A stretch of 64,000 bases of DNA from Streptococcus mitis (GCF_002096845.1 NZ_NCVK01000058.1:102578-166577); one strand, 5' to 3'; shown: positions 38,360 through 48,201, counted from the first letter of the stretch. Notes: a model not told the origin generated them from the sequence alone. Numbers and translations: made by a program.

Positions 38360-39473
38360 AATGTTAATTTGTATAACTAGTTTAACAGGTGGAGGAGCTG
38401 AAAAATCACTTGTTAACTTTGTTCAAGAATTTGAAAGTATGTTTGAAATTAGCATTCTAGTATATACGGAAAAAAATAATTTTTATGGCTCAAAATTAAG
38501 TCATTTAAGGATTGATTATTTTATTAGAAAGAATACACCAGTTATTATTGAAAAAATAGTAAATAAGCTTGTTAAGTTATTGCCACCGTCATTTGTGAAT
38601 AGATGGATTATACAGAGAAGTATTTTTAAAAATGAAAAATTTGATTATGAATTTGCATATATAGAAGGAAAACCAACAAAAATCATAGCGGGATCATCGA
38701 ATAAAGACAGCTTAAAACTGGCTTATATCCATTGCGATTTCTCAAAAAATTGGTATTCAAAACGATCGTTTAAAAATTATAAAGAAGAATTGACTTGTTA
38801 TCAAAAGTTTAATTCAATCTTGGCTGTTTCTACTCCCCAAAAAGAATCCTTTGAGGAAAATTTTCCAAAGACAAGTTTAGAAGTAATTCCTAACTTACTT
38901 AACATTGATGAAATAAAAAATTTAAGTAACGAGGAAATAGAATTAGAGAATACTCCTTATTTTTGTGCGATAGGAAGATTGGAACTTGTTAAAAATTTTG
39001 AATTATTAATAAATGCTTTTCATCTATTCAGAAAAAAGTATTCACAATATCATTTAATTATTTTGGGAGATGGTAGTTTATATGATCATTTAAAGAATCA
39101 AATTAACAATCTAGGAGAGAGCCAATATATAAAATTATTAGGTTTTCAATCTAATCCATATAAATATATAAAGAATAGTGTGGGGTTAATTCAAAGTTCA
39201 GTATCAGAGTCTTTTAGTTATGTATTAGCAGAAGCAGCTGTTTTAGGCATTCCTAGTATTTCAACAAAAACTCAAGGTTCTGAGGTTATGGCAGAATATT
39301 TCGAAGTAATCCAGGTAGAGCATACGAGTAACGAATTAGCAAAAGGGCTAGAGAAAGTCATTGCGAATAACTTTGCTAATGTTCATTTTAATTTTAATGA
39401 AGAAGCTTATTACAAATTTTTAGAGATATTTAAGAAAGGAAGTGGAAGTTTTGAAATTCGAAGAAAAATATAA
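38349..39473 (+). CDS. Glycosyltransferase, GT4 family (second)
   Basis: 374 residues with GT-B fold. ITSLTGGGAEKSLVNFVQEFE at the N-terminus and, in the C-terminal donor domain, IGRLELVKNFELLINAFHLF, LGDGSLYDHL and SSVSESFSYVLAEAAVLGIPSIST. The start is taken as TTG 38349 because GGAGGG lies about 9 bases upstream; ATG 38361 is possible. Its 3' end overlaps the polymerase gene. Confidence 0.88.
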   Translation: MKPKMLICITSLTGGGAEKSLVNFVQEFESMFEISILVYTEKNNFYGSKLSHLRIDYFIRKNTPVIIEKIVNKLVKLLPPSFVNRWIIQRSIFKNEKFDYEFAYIEGKPTKIIAGSSNKDSLKLAYIHCDFSKNWYSKRSFKNYKEELTCYQKFNSILAVSTPQKESFEENFPKTSLEVIPNLLNIDEIKNLSNEEIELENTPYFCAIGRLELVKNFELLINAFHLFRKKYSQYHLIILGDGSLYDHLKNQINNLGESQYIKLLGFQSNPYKYIKNSVGLIQSSVSESFSYVLAEAAVLGIPSISTKTQGSEVMAEYFEVIQVEHTSNELAKGLEKVIANNFANVHFNFNEEAYYKFLEIFKKGSGSFEIRRKI

Positions 39474-40548
39474 CACATTGTTCAATATAATTTTTTCTCT
39501 GTTAACAATATTGTATCTACTGAAATTTGTAAATATTGACAGAATTGATGGAATTTCGATTGTAATCTTTATATGTATATTATTCCTGTTTATGATGCAT
39601 AGTCTTAAGTATGGAATAAATGGATTAAAACTAACTTCCTTAATATTGTTTTTTTTAACATTTATTTTAAATCTTTTTAATGGTTTTACATTTCTAGAAA
39701 TACCGTACTTCTTCTTATTATATACAATTATATTAAAAGATAATAAAAATTTTTTCAAAATACATTTCATTACACTTGCAGTATTCGTGTTAACAATTAT
39801 ATTATTGTCCCATTTTGGCTATATTAGTAATTTTGTAATATATAGATCAAATGGTGGTATTAGGAATAGTTTAGGTTTTGTACACCCGAATTCATTAGGG
39901 TTAATGATTTATTCATTAACGGTTTGTAGTTTAAATCTTTTTGAAATAAAACGATTTAAATCCTTCTTTTATTTATTTTTATTATTGATGAATTTATGGG
40001 TATTACAGTTAGCAGACTCTAGAACTTCAGGATATATAAGTATTTTAGTAATTCTCCTTTGTTACTTTTTTGATAAAATGGGTAAGTTAAATAGACCGTT
40101 AAATAGTTTTTTTATTAATTTAGCCATTACTATGTCTGTTTTGTTTATAACTCTAATGTCAATTAATTTTGAAGCCAATAGCATTTTTCAATTTTTAAAT
40201 AAATTGTTCACTAATCGAATTTTTAGTAGTTATATATTTTTTAGAGAATATGGGATTAGTTTATTTGGCAAAAGAATTGATGCAATTGTCTCATTAGTTC
40301 AAGGAACAGTCATAATTGACAGTGGTTATATAGGATTGCTCTTACAAAAAGGAATTATTTTTTTTGTATTATTTTTGATATTTATTTTTTCTAGAATAAA
40401 AGAATACTCATTTACACTAAGAGAAAGTATTCTACTGATTAGTGTATTTATTTCTCTAATGTTTGAGAGCTATGGTTACACCGTATTTCTATTTCCAATA
40501 TTATTTTTTGATTATTTAGGAAAAAGGAAGGAAAGTATTAATGAATAA
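39451..40548 (+). CDS. wzy: Capsule repeat-unit polymerase (Wzy)
   Basis: Integral membrane protein of about 365 residues with roughly ten hydrophobic segments and few charged loops, as expected for an O-antigen-polymerase-like Wzy. FVHPNSLGLMIYSL and LADSRTSGY are typical patterns. It is the only such polytopic candidate besides wzx in the locus. GTG 39442 and TTG 39451 are both in frame; the GGA at 39438-39440 is too near GTG 39442, so TTG 39451 is preferred with modest certainty. It polymerises the lipid-linked repeat units outside the membrane. Confidence 0.82.
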   Translation: MKFEEKYNTLFNIIFSLLTILYLLKFVNIDRIDGISIVIFICILFLFMMHSLKYGINGLKLTSLILFFLTFILNLFNGFTFLEIPYFFLLYTIILKDNKNFFKIHFITLAVFVLTIILLSHFGYISNFVIYRSNGGIRNSLGFVHPNSLGLMIYSLTVCSLNLFEIKRFKSFFYLFLLLMNLWVLQLADSRTSGYISILVILLCYFFDKMGKLNRPLNSFFINLAITMSVLFITLMSINFEANSIFQFLNKLFTNRIFSSYIFFREYGISLFGKRIDAIVSLVQGTVIIDSGYIGLLLQKGIIFFVLFLIFIFSRIKEYSFTLRESILLISVFISLMFESYGYTVFLFPILFFDYLGKRKESINE

Positions 40549-41419
40549 AATTACCGTATTTACACCAACTTTTAATAGAGGGTATTTAATGAATAAGTTG
40601 TTTCATTCATTAAACAGTCAAACAAATAAACATTTTGAATGGCTTATTGTAGATGATGGTTCAATAGATCAGACAGGTGAGCTTGTTGAAACATTTAAGA
40701 AACAGGCAGATTTTGAAATACGATATTTTTATCAACAAAATGGGGGTAAGCACAGAGCAATTAATCATGGTTTGGATTTAGCTAAAGGGGAGCTATTCTT
40801 CATCGTTGATTCCGATGATTCATTGACAGATGATGCTATTGAGAAAATTTTCAATAACTATTCTGGAATTGCTTTTGATAACAGTTTTGCAGGTATAGCA
40901 TTCAATAGAGGTTTCTCTAAAAAAAGAATAGTTGGAGAGACCTTTGAAGGTACATATATAGATTGTGACAATTTACATCGAGCTAAACATAATATTTTAG
41001 GAGATAAGGCAGAAGTATATCGAACAGATATTTTAAAGAGTATTAAGTTTCCAGTGGTAGATGGAGAAAACTTTATGAGTGAAGTTGTTTTATGGAATGA
41101 AGTTGCAAGAAGAGGATATAAATTACGTTGGTTTAATGACATAATTTATTTTTGTGACTATTTAGAGGACGGATTAACCAAAAATAGTGAAAAAATTTTA
41201 TTTAATAACCCAGTTGCACATCAAATGATGACCAAGGAATTGTTACAAATTGATTTTACATTAAAGAGAAAATTTGGGATGATCTATAACTATCATAAAA
41301 TTAGAAACCAAAGTATTAAGCAAACTGCTATTAATCTTGAACAGCCTCTAATTTTAGTATATATGGTAGTAATGATGGCTAGAATTAGAAAAATTGTTAA
41401 GAAGGTAAAAAATGAGTAA
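40541..41419 (+). CDS. Glycosyltransferase, GT2 family
   Basis: 292 residues of GT-A fold. FTPTFNRGYLMNKLFHSLNSQ and EWLIVDDGSIDQTGELV bind the nucleotide; FFIVDSDDSLTDDAIEKI is the DXD-type metal site. Start ATG 40541, overlapping the polymerase by 8 bases with AAGGAAGG upstream; overlaps the next gene by 8 bases as well. Confidence 0.92.
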   Translation: MNKITVFTPTFNRGYLMNKLFHSLNSQTNKHFEWLIVDDGSIDQTGELVETFKKQADFEIRYFYQQNGGKHRAINHGLDLAKGELFFIVDSDDSLTDDAIEKIFNNYSGIAFDNSFAGIAFNRGFSKKRIVGETFEGTYIDCDNLHRAKHNILGDKAEVYRTDILKSIKFPVVDGENFMSEVVLWNEVARRGYKLRWFNDIIYFCDYLEDGLTKNSEKILFNNPVAHQMMTKELLQIDFTLKRKFGMIYNYHKIRNQSIKQTAINLEQPLILVYMVVMMARIRKIVKKVKNE

Positions 41420-42458
41420 CTTATATTATATTCATGAAGAGTTTGGTAGTGATTCAACAGCAGCCACAAAAGCTCCAAATGATTTACAGAAAATATTTCA
41501 AGACTATAAATTTAAACCGTTAGTAACATTAAAAAAAAATAGTAAGATAGTAAGAATATTTGATTATGCGTTTAAACTTCTGTTGTGTCTTATTAGAATT
41601 AGAAGTAATGATATTGTGATATTTCAATTTCCTTTTGCTACTCATGGGAAACTAAAAAATTTTTTAATGAAATTACTACAATATAAAAAAGCTAAAATGA
41701 TCTTTTTAATGAACGATTTAGAGTCATTAAGGTATTCGGGAAATAAAAAAAATCTAATTTCTAAGGAACAGTATATTAAAAATGCTGATGTGATTATTTG
41801 TCATAACCAACGAATGAAGGAGTTTTTAATAGAAAATAAGATTGACAGTGAAAAAATAGTTGTACTCGGTGTTTTTGATTATTTACTGGATAATTTTAAT
41901 AAAGAAAAAGCATCTTTTGATAAAACAGTTGTAATTGCAGGGAATCTTTCACCTCAAAAAAGTGGTTATTTAACTGAGTTATTAAAAAATGAAAATAGAA
42001 TAAAATTTAATTTATATGGACCTAATTTTACTTCATCGACTAACAATAATGATTATGTATCATATAAAGGAAGTTTTTCGCCTGAAAAAATTCCTTTTAT
42101 ACTTGAAGGTGATTTTGGATTAGTTTGGGATGGCAATTCTATATTAACTTGTTCAGGGATCACTGGGGAGTATTTGAAATACAATAATCCTCATAAAGTG
42201 TCGTTATTTATAGCTTCAAAAATACCGGTTATTGTTTGGAAACAATCTGCCTTGAGTGATTTTGTTAAAAAAAATAATATTGGGATTGTAGTAGACGATT
42301 TAATAGAAATGCAAGAAATAATTAGTAATATGTCGGAAGAACAATATGTACTTTTAAAGGAAAATATTGAAAGATTATCTGAAAAAGTTAGAGAAGGATT
42401 TTACACAAGTAATGCTATCGATAAAAGTATAAAATTACTTAGAGAAGATAAGAATTAA
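41412..42458 (+). CDS. Sugar transferase, GT-B type (possible galactofuranosyltransferase)
   Basis: 348 residues, no membrane segment. The layout (ATKAPNDLQKIFQDY near the start, IVIFQFPFATHGK, LMNDLESLRYSG, DVIICHNQRMKEFLIENKI, and a C-terminal donor half with GDFGLVWDG...HKVSLFIASKIPVIVW) resembles the WbbI/GlfT-like galactofuranosyltransferase group of Gram-positive polysaccharide loci. The glf gene downstream, which supplies UDP-Galf, supports this. The assignment of linkage remains inference. Confidence 0.72.
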   Translation: MSNLYYIHEEFGSDSTAATKAPNDLQKIFQDYKFKPLVTLKKNSKIVRIFDYAFKLLLCLIRIRSNDIVIFQFPFATHGKLKNFLMKLLQYKKAKMIFLMNDLESLRYSGNKKNLISKEQYIKNADVIICHNQRMKEFLIENKIDSEKIVVLGVFDYLLDNFNKEKASFDKTVVIAGNLSPQKSGYLTELLKNENRIKFNLYGPNFTSSTNNNDYVSYKGSFSPEKIPFILEGDFGLVWDGNSILTCSGITGEYLKYNNPHKVSLFIASKIPVIVWKQSALSDFVKKNNIGIVVDDLIEMQEIISNMSEEQYVLLKENIERLSEKVREGFYTSNAIDKSIKLLREDKN

Positions 42459-42481
42459 ATAACTATTGAAGGAAACTAAGA

Positions 42482-43537
42482 TTGAAAAAAGAAGAATATA
42501 ATTTTTTAAAAGTACTCACAATATTATTGGTAGTATTAGGACATAGTACATATTATGTTATCACAACAAATTTTGGTGGGATTAATTATCAGTACTATAT
42601 AAATAACAATCATTCACTTATAGTAATAAGGGGTTTGAATGTATTAACAGAAATTATCTACTATTTCCATATGCCATTATTTATGGCTATATCTGGGGCA
42701 TTTTTTAGAATTCAAGTTGAAAAAAATAAGTGGCAGAGTCTTTTCACTTTATTCAAAAATAAATATAGAAGACTACTAATCCCCTTTCTTGTTTTTACAA
42801 TCTTATATACGCTTCCTGTAAAATATATTTCAAATTATTTTGAACAAACGAGTATTTTGAATGCCATTCTTGGTCAACTGTTTTTATTTGGAAATACTCA
42901 TCTGTGGTATTTATTCGCATTGTTTATTATTTTTATGATTGCATACTTTGTCTTGAGAAGAGATACGGGAGTTGGAATGTTACTATTCCTATTTGTACTT
43001 CATTTAATCAGTTATAAAATTAATGTTCCTTTAATAAAAAGTTCGTTTCAATTTTTATTTTATTTTGCGATTGGCTTTAAATTTGAACAAAAAAGGGAAG
43101 TATACAACCATTTATTGAATCATACCAAGAAATTTGTATATTTCCTCTTAATCGGATTTGTTTTGTTCATTTTCATGAATTTGGGTATTAAGAGATACTC
43201 GATTATTCTTTCAAAGGTACTTGTAGAAATTTTAGCAGTGTATGGAAGTTTAGTAACTTATACCATTGCTTATTATTTAACAATAAACACAAAATGGATG
43301 AATACCAGAATATACCAGCTTATTTTAGTCAATGGTCTAGGAATTTATATTTTTTCGGACACTCTTAATTATTTGATATTAAAGTGGGGCTTTATTGTTG
43401 CTGAGGATTTAATGATTACACCTCATGGAATTATTTTAATGGTAATTTTTCGATTTTTGGTAACATTAATTTTAAGCTTGGTGATTACTTTAGCATTTAA
43501 AAAACTATTTCCGAAGTATAAATGGTTAGTGAATTAA
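42482..43537 (+). CDS. Acyltransferase family 3 membrane protein
   Basis: 351 residues with about ten hydrophobic segments. The N-terminal EEYNFLKVLTILLVVLGHSTYY holds the conserved histidine of Acyltransferase_3 proteins, followed by YYFHMPLFMAISGAFF and a basic NKYRRLLIPFLVF. Such enzymes O-acetylate capsule or wall sugars. Start is TTG 42482 with GAAGGA upstream; no nearby ATG would keep the conserved N-terminus. It is one of two acyltransferases in the locus. Confidence 0.85.
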   Translation: MKKEEYNFLKVLTILLVVLGHSTYYVITTNFGGINYQYYINNNHSLIVIRGLNVLTEIIYYFHMPLFMAISGAFFRIQVEKNKWQSLFTLFKNKYRRLLIPFLVFTILYTLPVKYISNYFEQTSILNAILGQLFLFGNTHLWYLFALFIIFMIAYFVLRRDTGVGMLLFLFVLHLISYKINVPLIKSSFQFLFYFAIGFKFEQKREVYNHLLNHTKKFVYFLLIGFVLFIFMNLGIKRYSIILSKVLVEILAVYGSLVTYTIAYYLTINTKWMNTRIYQLILVNGLGIYIFSDTLNYLILKWGFIVAEDLMITPHGIILMVIFRFLVTLILSLVITLAFKKLFPKYKWLVN

Positions 43538-43565
43538 AAAATTTATAGAAATTAAAGGAGAAAAA

Positions 43566-44531
43566 ATGGATATTAAAAAGTTTCTTAAAAAGAGTCATCT
43601 TACTAAAGGAATTTATAAACAATTACAAGGGAAAAAGAATCAATATCGTTTAGAAAAAAAATTTAAATATACAGGGAAATTTATTGACCGTAAAAAAGAT
43701 AGTAAAGATTTATGTATCATATTAGCGGGATATAAAGAATTTCTATATGACGATGTGCTAGGAAGAGTAAATGAATTTGCACCAGAATCAATGGATATTT
43801 GTGTTCTATCTTCTGGCATCTATTCAGAAAAATTAAACCAAATTTGTGAAGAAAATAATTGGTCGTATTTGAGTACGGAGCAGAACAATATATCTTTAAT
43901 TCAAAACGTAGCTATTAATCTACATCCTCAAGCACAATATATTTATAAAATTGATGAAGATATTTTTATTACAGAACATTATTTTGAAAATTTAAAAGAA
44001 GCATATATTTTAGCACAAGAAGGGGATTATGCACCCGGGGTGGTAGCTCCTCTAATTCCTGTTAATGGATATGGTCATAAAAGAATCCTACAAAAATTAG
44101 GCTTGGAAGATGTTTATTATGAAAAATTTGGAGAAAAATCGAAATTTATAGCTGGACAGCCTCGTTTTATAGAGAGTAATCCAGAAGTAGCGAAGTTTTT
44201 CTGGGGCGATGGAGAAGTAATTCCTACCATAGATACATTGAATGCACAATTTTCAAAAGAAGAGAAAAAAGTAAATCCGTGTGCAATTCGTTTCAGTATC
44301 GGTGCAATTTTATTTGAGAGAAGCTTATGGGAATTGATGGATCATTTTAATGTTGAGTTTGAGGGAGTTGGGCTTGGAGTGGATGAAGTCCAAATTTGTA
44401 ATTTTTGTATCTTGAATTCAAAGCCATTGATGGTTAGTGAAAATGTGGTTGTGGGACATTTATCGTTTGGTCCTCAGAATAAGGCTATGTTCGAGTATTA
44501 TAAAGAACATCCAGAAAAATTTTCTATTTAG
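43566..44531 (+). CDS. Putative glycosyltransferase with DED motif
   Basis: 321 residues, soluble. LCIILAGYKEFLYDDVLGRVNEFAP, then IYKIDEDIFITEHYFENL (acidic metal-site candidate) and NPCAIRFSIGAILFERSLWELMDHF suggest a GT-A-like fold. I cannot place it in a named family. RBS AAAGGAG precedes ATG 43566. Position between an acyltransferase and wzx inside the capsule operon supports a sugar-transfer role. Confidence 0.65.
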   Translation: MDIKKFLKKSHLTKGIYKQLQGKKNQYRLEKKFKYTGKFIDRKKDSKDLCIILAGYKEFLYDDVLGRVNEFAPESMDICVLSSGIYSEKLNQICEENNWSYLSTEQNNISLIQNVAINLHPQAQYIYKIDEDIFITEHYFENLKEAYILAQEGDYAPGVVAPLIPVNGYGHKRILQKLGLEDVYYEKFGEKSKFIAGQPRFIESNPEVAKFFWGDGEVIPTIDTLNAQFSKEEKKVNPCAIRFSIGAILFERSLWELMDHFNVEFEGVGLGVDEVQICNFCILNSKPLMVSENVVVGHLSFGPQNKAMFEYYKEHPEKFSI

Positions 44532-44543
44532 ATGAGGGATAAT

Positions 44544-46001
44544 ATGACAAGTTATAAAGTTAAATCCATCAGATATAATTTTATAATGAATTTTATTTTG
44601 ACTGTTTCAAATTTCATCTTTCCGTTGTTAACTTTTCCCTATGTTTCTAGAGTACTTCAAGTTGAGGCGAATGGTACTGTAGCATATGTATCATCTATTG
44701 TATCTTATTTTATGATGATTGCTTCACTTGGTATTCCAACGTATGGCATACGTGCTGCAGCAAAAGTACGTGATGATAAAAGAAAATTATCTACCATTGT
44801 CCAAGAACTATTGATTATTAATGTAATTCTTGTATTTTTAGTACTCATTGCATATTTTATAATGTTGTTTACTTTACCGTCAATGTACGTCTATAAAGAA
44901 TTATTTTATATCAATGCAATAGGAATACTATTAAATGTTATAGGAGTTGGTTGGTTTTTTCAAGCAATTGAACAATATGATTATATTACTATTAGATCGA
45001 TTTTCTTCAGACTTTTATCATTAGCTATGATTTTCTTACTTATCCATAGTCCTGAGGATTATATTATGTATGCAGGAGTTTCTGTTTTTGCTAGTGTGGG
45101 ATCAAATATTTTAAATTTTAAACGATTATTTAAATATATATCATTTAAAAAGACAGAAATTTATCATTTTAAACCACATATAAAGCCGATTTTGATTTTA
45201 TTTGCTCAGACATTGGTAGTGTCGATTTATACGAATCTTGATACCGTTATGCTAGGAAGTATGAAAGGAACATATGATGTGGGATTATATACTGCAGCAA
45301 CAAAACTAAAGGGGATTCTCTTGAGTGTTGTTACTTCATTAGGAAATGTTTTGCTCCCAAGAATGTCCTACTATGCTAATAATCAAATGAAGGATCGTTT
45401 TTTGGAAATCATGACAAAAGCTTTGAACTTTACGTTATTCTTATCGCTTCCATTGTCAGTATTCTTTATTTCAGTATCAAAGGAAAGTATTTTGCTACTT
45501 GCTGGGGAGGGATATTTGGGTGCTGTTATAGGAATGCAATTTTTAATGTTTGCAGTTATTCCTAATGCACTTACGGGTGTATTAGGTATTCAAGTATTAA
45601 CACCTTTAGAAAAAGAAAAGTACGTATTACTTTCAGTGACTTCAGGAGCGTTAATAGATTTACTACTAAACTTCATTTTAATTCCATCTTATGGTGTAAG
45701 TGGAGCAGCGTTTGCCACTATGATTGCTGAATTCGTTGTTTTATGTGTTCAGATTTACTATACGAGAGATTTACTCTTTAAAATAATACATCAAATAGTT
45801 GGGATACGCTATCTATTTACTGTAGGTATAAGTACTTTAGGAATGATTCTTGCAAAGAACTTACAACTAAGTTATTTTTGGTTATTATGTGTGGAAGGAA
45901 TTATTTTCTTCGGAAGTTATGCTGTGATTCTAGTATTATTAAAGGATGATTTCATTATTAATTTTCTTGAAAATTTTTATAAAAAATTAAAAAAAATTTA
46001 A
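44544..46001 (+). CDS. wzx: Capsule repeat-unit flippase (Wzx)
   Basis: 485 residues with about 12-14 hydrophobic segments, MOP/PST family. The N-terminal SIRYNFIMNFILTVSNFIFPLLTFPYVSRVLQVEANGTVAYVSSIV is characteristic. It moves lipid-linked repeat units across the membrane. Two ATG codons are possible: 44532 and 44544. The second has GAGGG at 44534-44538 correctly placed and is chosen. Confidence 0.93.
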   Translation: MTSYKVKSIRYNFIMNFILTVSNFIFPLLTFPYVSRVLQVEANGTVAYVSSIVSYFMMIASLGIPTYGIRAAAKVRDDKRKLSTIVQELLIINVILVFLVLIAYFIMLFTLPSMYVYKELFYINAIGILLNVIGVGWFFQAIEQYDYITIRSIFFRLLSLAMIFLLIHSPEDYIMYAGVSVFASVGSNILNFKRLFKYISFKKTEIYHFKPHIKPILILFAQTLVVSIYTNLDTVMLGSMKGTYDVGLYTAATKLKGILLSVVTSLGNVLLPRMSYYANNQMKDRFLEIMTKALNFTLFLSLPLSVFFISVSKESILLLAGEGYLGAVIGMQFLMFAVIPNALTGVLGIQVLTPLEKEKYVLLSVTSGALIDLLLNFILIPSYGVSGAAFATMIAEFVVLCVQIYYTRDLLFKIIHQIVGIRYLFTVGISTLGMILAKNLQLSYFWLLCVEGIIFFGSYAVILVLLKDDFIINFLENFYKKLKKI

Positions 46002-46040
46002 CTAAATATTTTTGAAAATGTAATTTTAAAGGAGAATAAA

Positions 46041-47147
46041 ATGTACGATTATTTAATCGTTGGTGCTGGATTGTCAGGTGCAATCTTTGCTTATGAAGCA
46101 ACCAAGTGGGGAAAAAAAGTAAAAGTTATTGATAAACGTGACCACATTGGTGGGAACATCTATTGTGAGAACGTTGAAGGAATCAATGTTCACAAATACG
46201 GTGCGCATATCTTCCATACTTCTAACAAGAAAGTCTGGGATTATGTTAATCAATTTGCTGAATTTAACAACTACATCAACTCGCCTGTAGCTAATTACAA
46301 GGGTAGCCTTTATAATCTACCTTTCAATATGAATACTTTCTATGCTATGTGGGGTACAAAAACTCCTCAAGAGGTCAAAGATAAGATTGCTGAGCAAACG
46401 GCTCACATGAAAGACGTTGAACCTAAAAACTTGGAAGAACAGGCTATCAAGTTGATCGGTCCAGATATTTATGAAAAGTTGATTAAAGGATATACTGAAA
46501 AGCAATGGGGACGTTCTGCTACTGACCTTCCACCCTTTATCATCAAACGTCTACCAGTTCGTTTGACTTTTGATAATAACTACTTCAATGATCGTTACCA
46601 AGGAATTCCAATCGGTGGCTATAATGTCATTATCGAAAATATGCTGAAGGATGTGGAAGTAGAACTTGGAGTTGACTTTTTTGCTAATCGTCAAGAATTA
46701 GAAGATTCTGCTGAAAAAGTTGTCTTTACAGGGATGATTGACCAATACTTCGATTATAAACATGGTGAGTTAGAATACCGTAGCCTTCGTTTTGAGCATG
46801 AAGTTCTTGATGAAGAGAACTATCAAGGAAATGCAGTTGTAAACTATACAGAACGTGAAATTCCATATACACGCATTATTGAGCATAAACATTTTGAGTA
46901 TGGTACACAAGATAAAACGGTTATTACTCGTGAATACCCAGCTGATTGGAAACGTGGAGATGAACCTTATTATCCAATCAATGATGAGAGAAACAATGCC
47001 ATATTTGCTAAATATCAAGAAGAAGCAGCAACAAATGACAAGGTTATCTTCTGTGGTCGTCTTGCAGATTATAAATATTATGATATGCACGTAGTAATCG
47101 AAAGAGCTCTTAATGTAGTAAGAGAGGAATTAGGTAATAATGACTAA
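46041..47147 (+). CDS. glf: UDP-galactopyranose mutase
   Basis: Interconverts UDP-galactopyranose and UDP-galactofuranose using reduced FAD; supplies Galf for the capsule. 368 residues: FAD-binding GAGLSGAIFAYEA at the N-terminus, DKRDHIGGNIY, KYGAHIFHT, YTEKQWGRSATDLP, and the C-terminal GRLADYKYYDMHVVIERAL. Its codon use looks closer to the chromosomal housekeeping genes than that of its AT-rich neighbours. Overlaps the next gene by 8 bases. Confidence 0.96.
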   Translation: MYDYLIVGAGLSGAIFAYEATKWGKKVKVIDKRDHIGGNIYCENVEGINVHKYGAHIFHTSNKKVWDYVNQFAEFNNYINSPVANYKGSLYNLPFNMNTFYAMWGTKTPQEVKDKIAEQTAHMKDVEPKNLEEQAIKLIGPDIYEKLIKGYTEKQWGRSATDLPPFIIKRLPVRLTFDNNYFNDRYQGIPIGGYNVIIENMLKDVEVELGVDFFANRQELEDSAEKVVFTGMIDQYFDYKHGELEYRSLRFEHEVLDEENYQGNAVVNYTEREIPYTRIIEHKHFEYGTQDKTVITREYPADWKRGDEPYYPINDERNNAIFAKYQEEAATNDKVIFCGRLADYKYYDMHVVIERALNVVREELGNND

Positions 47148-48165
47148 AAATAGAATAAACTGGATAGATTTTGGGAAAGGGTTCGCAATATTTCTAGTAG
47201 TCATAGGTCATGTGTTTACTGGTTTATTTGATTCTGGGAAATTTACAAGTGATGCCAAATGGTTATCCATAGTTATTGCATTTATATATACTTTCCATAT
47301 TCCAGTATTCTTTGCTTTATCAGGATATTTTTTCAAATCTGTAGAGAATTTTAAAGAGTATTATTATTATATGAAGAAGAAAACGATAGTATTAGGATTA
47401 CCGTATATATTTTATTCTATAATTCATTATGTATTACAGAAAATAGCGGGAGGATCGGTACGTGTTCCCACTACATTGTTTAATTTGATAAATATTTATA
47501 AAGAACCATTAGGAGTTGTATGGTATTTGTATACATTATGGGCACTATATTTAGTATACGGATTTTTATCAATATTTATAAAGAACAAAAACTATCTTTT
47601 TATGATTAGTATAGTCGGATATATAATTACATTAGTATATATGTCAGAAATATTTTTTATAAAAAAAGTTCTAGCATGGGGAGTAATTTTCATGTTGGGG
47701 TCTGTATTAAAAACAGTTAAATTTAATGATATTAGATTTAGGAACATAATTCTACTAGGAATCATATTTAATATCGTATATATTTATACAATGTATATTT
47801 CATTTAATGTAGATGGTAAAATAATAACGGACTATAACTATCCTAGATGGTGGATTATTGGATACACAGGTAATGTTATCTTATCATTTATAATTTTTCC
47901 AAAAATAGAAAAAATATCCCAAAATATTTTTAGGTATTTTAGTAAATATGGGAAAATTAGTATAGGGATTCTAATTTTCCATTCACCAATTTGTAGTATG
48001 ATTCGGATTCTAATGTTAAAAATGGGAATTGGTTCTGTTTTTCTTCATATTGTTATTGGTATTGTCTTGGGCTGGTATTTATCAATACTTGCAACCAATG
48101 TATTGAAGAAAATTCCATTATTGAATATTGTTTTAATACCACAGAGATATATTAAACTAAAATAA
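47140..48165 (+). CDS. Acyltransferase family 3 membrane protein (second)
   Basis: 341 residues with about ten hydrophobic segments. INWIDFGKGFAIFLVVIGHVFTG contains the family histidine, with TFHIPVFFALSGYFFKS following and FHSPICSMIRIL near the C-terminus. Predicted O-acetylation of the capsule; last gene of the operon. A terminator lies at 48171-48201. Very AT-rich, unlike the preceding glf gene. Confidence 0.87.
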   Translation: MTKNRINWIDFGKGFAIFLVVIGHVFTGLFDSGKFTSDAKWLSIVIAFIYTFHIPVFFALSGYFFKSVENFKEYYYYMKKKTIVLGLPYIFYSIIHYVLQKIAGGSVRVPTTLFNLINIYKEPLGVVWYLYTLWALYLVYGFLSIFIKNKNYLFMISIVGYIITLVYMSEIFFIKKVLAWGVIFMLGSVLKTVKFNDIRFRNIILLGIIFNIVYIYTMYISFNVDGKIITDYNYPRWWIIGYTGNVILSFIIFPKIEKISQNIFRYFSKYGKISIGILIFHSPICSMIRILMLKMGIGSVFLHIVIGIVLGWYLSILATNVLKKIPLLNIVLIPQRYIKLK

Positions 48166-48170
48166 ACATT

Positions 48171-48201
48171 CCTTGACTACCTAATGTAGTTGAGGTTTTT
48201 T
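48171..48201 (+). terminator. Terminator of the capsule operon
   Basis: Ten-base stem CCTTGACTAC / GTAGTTGAGG (two G-U pairs), loop CTAAT, then six T. Confidence 0.85.
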
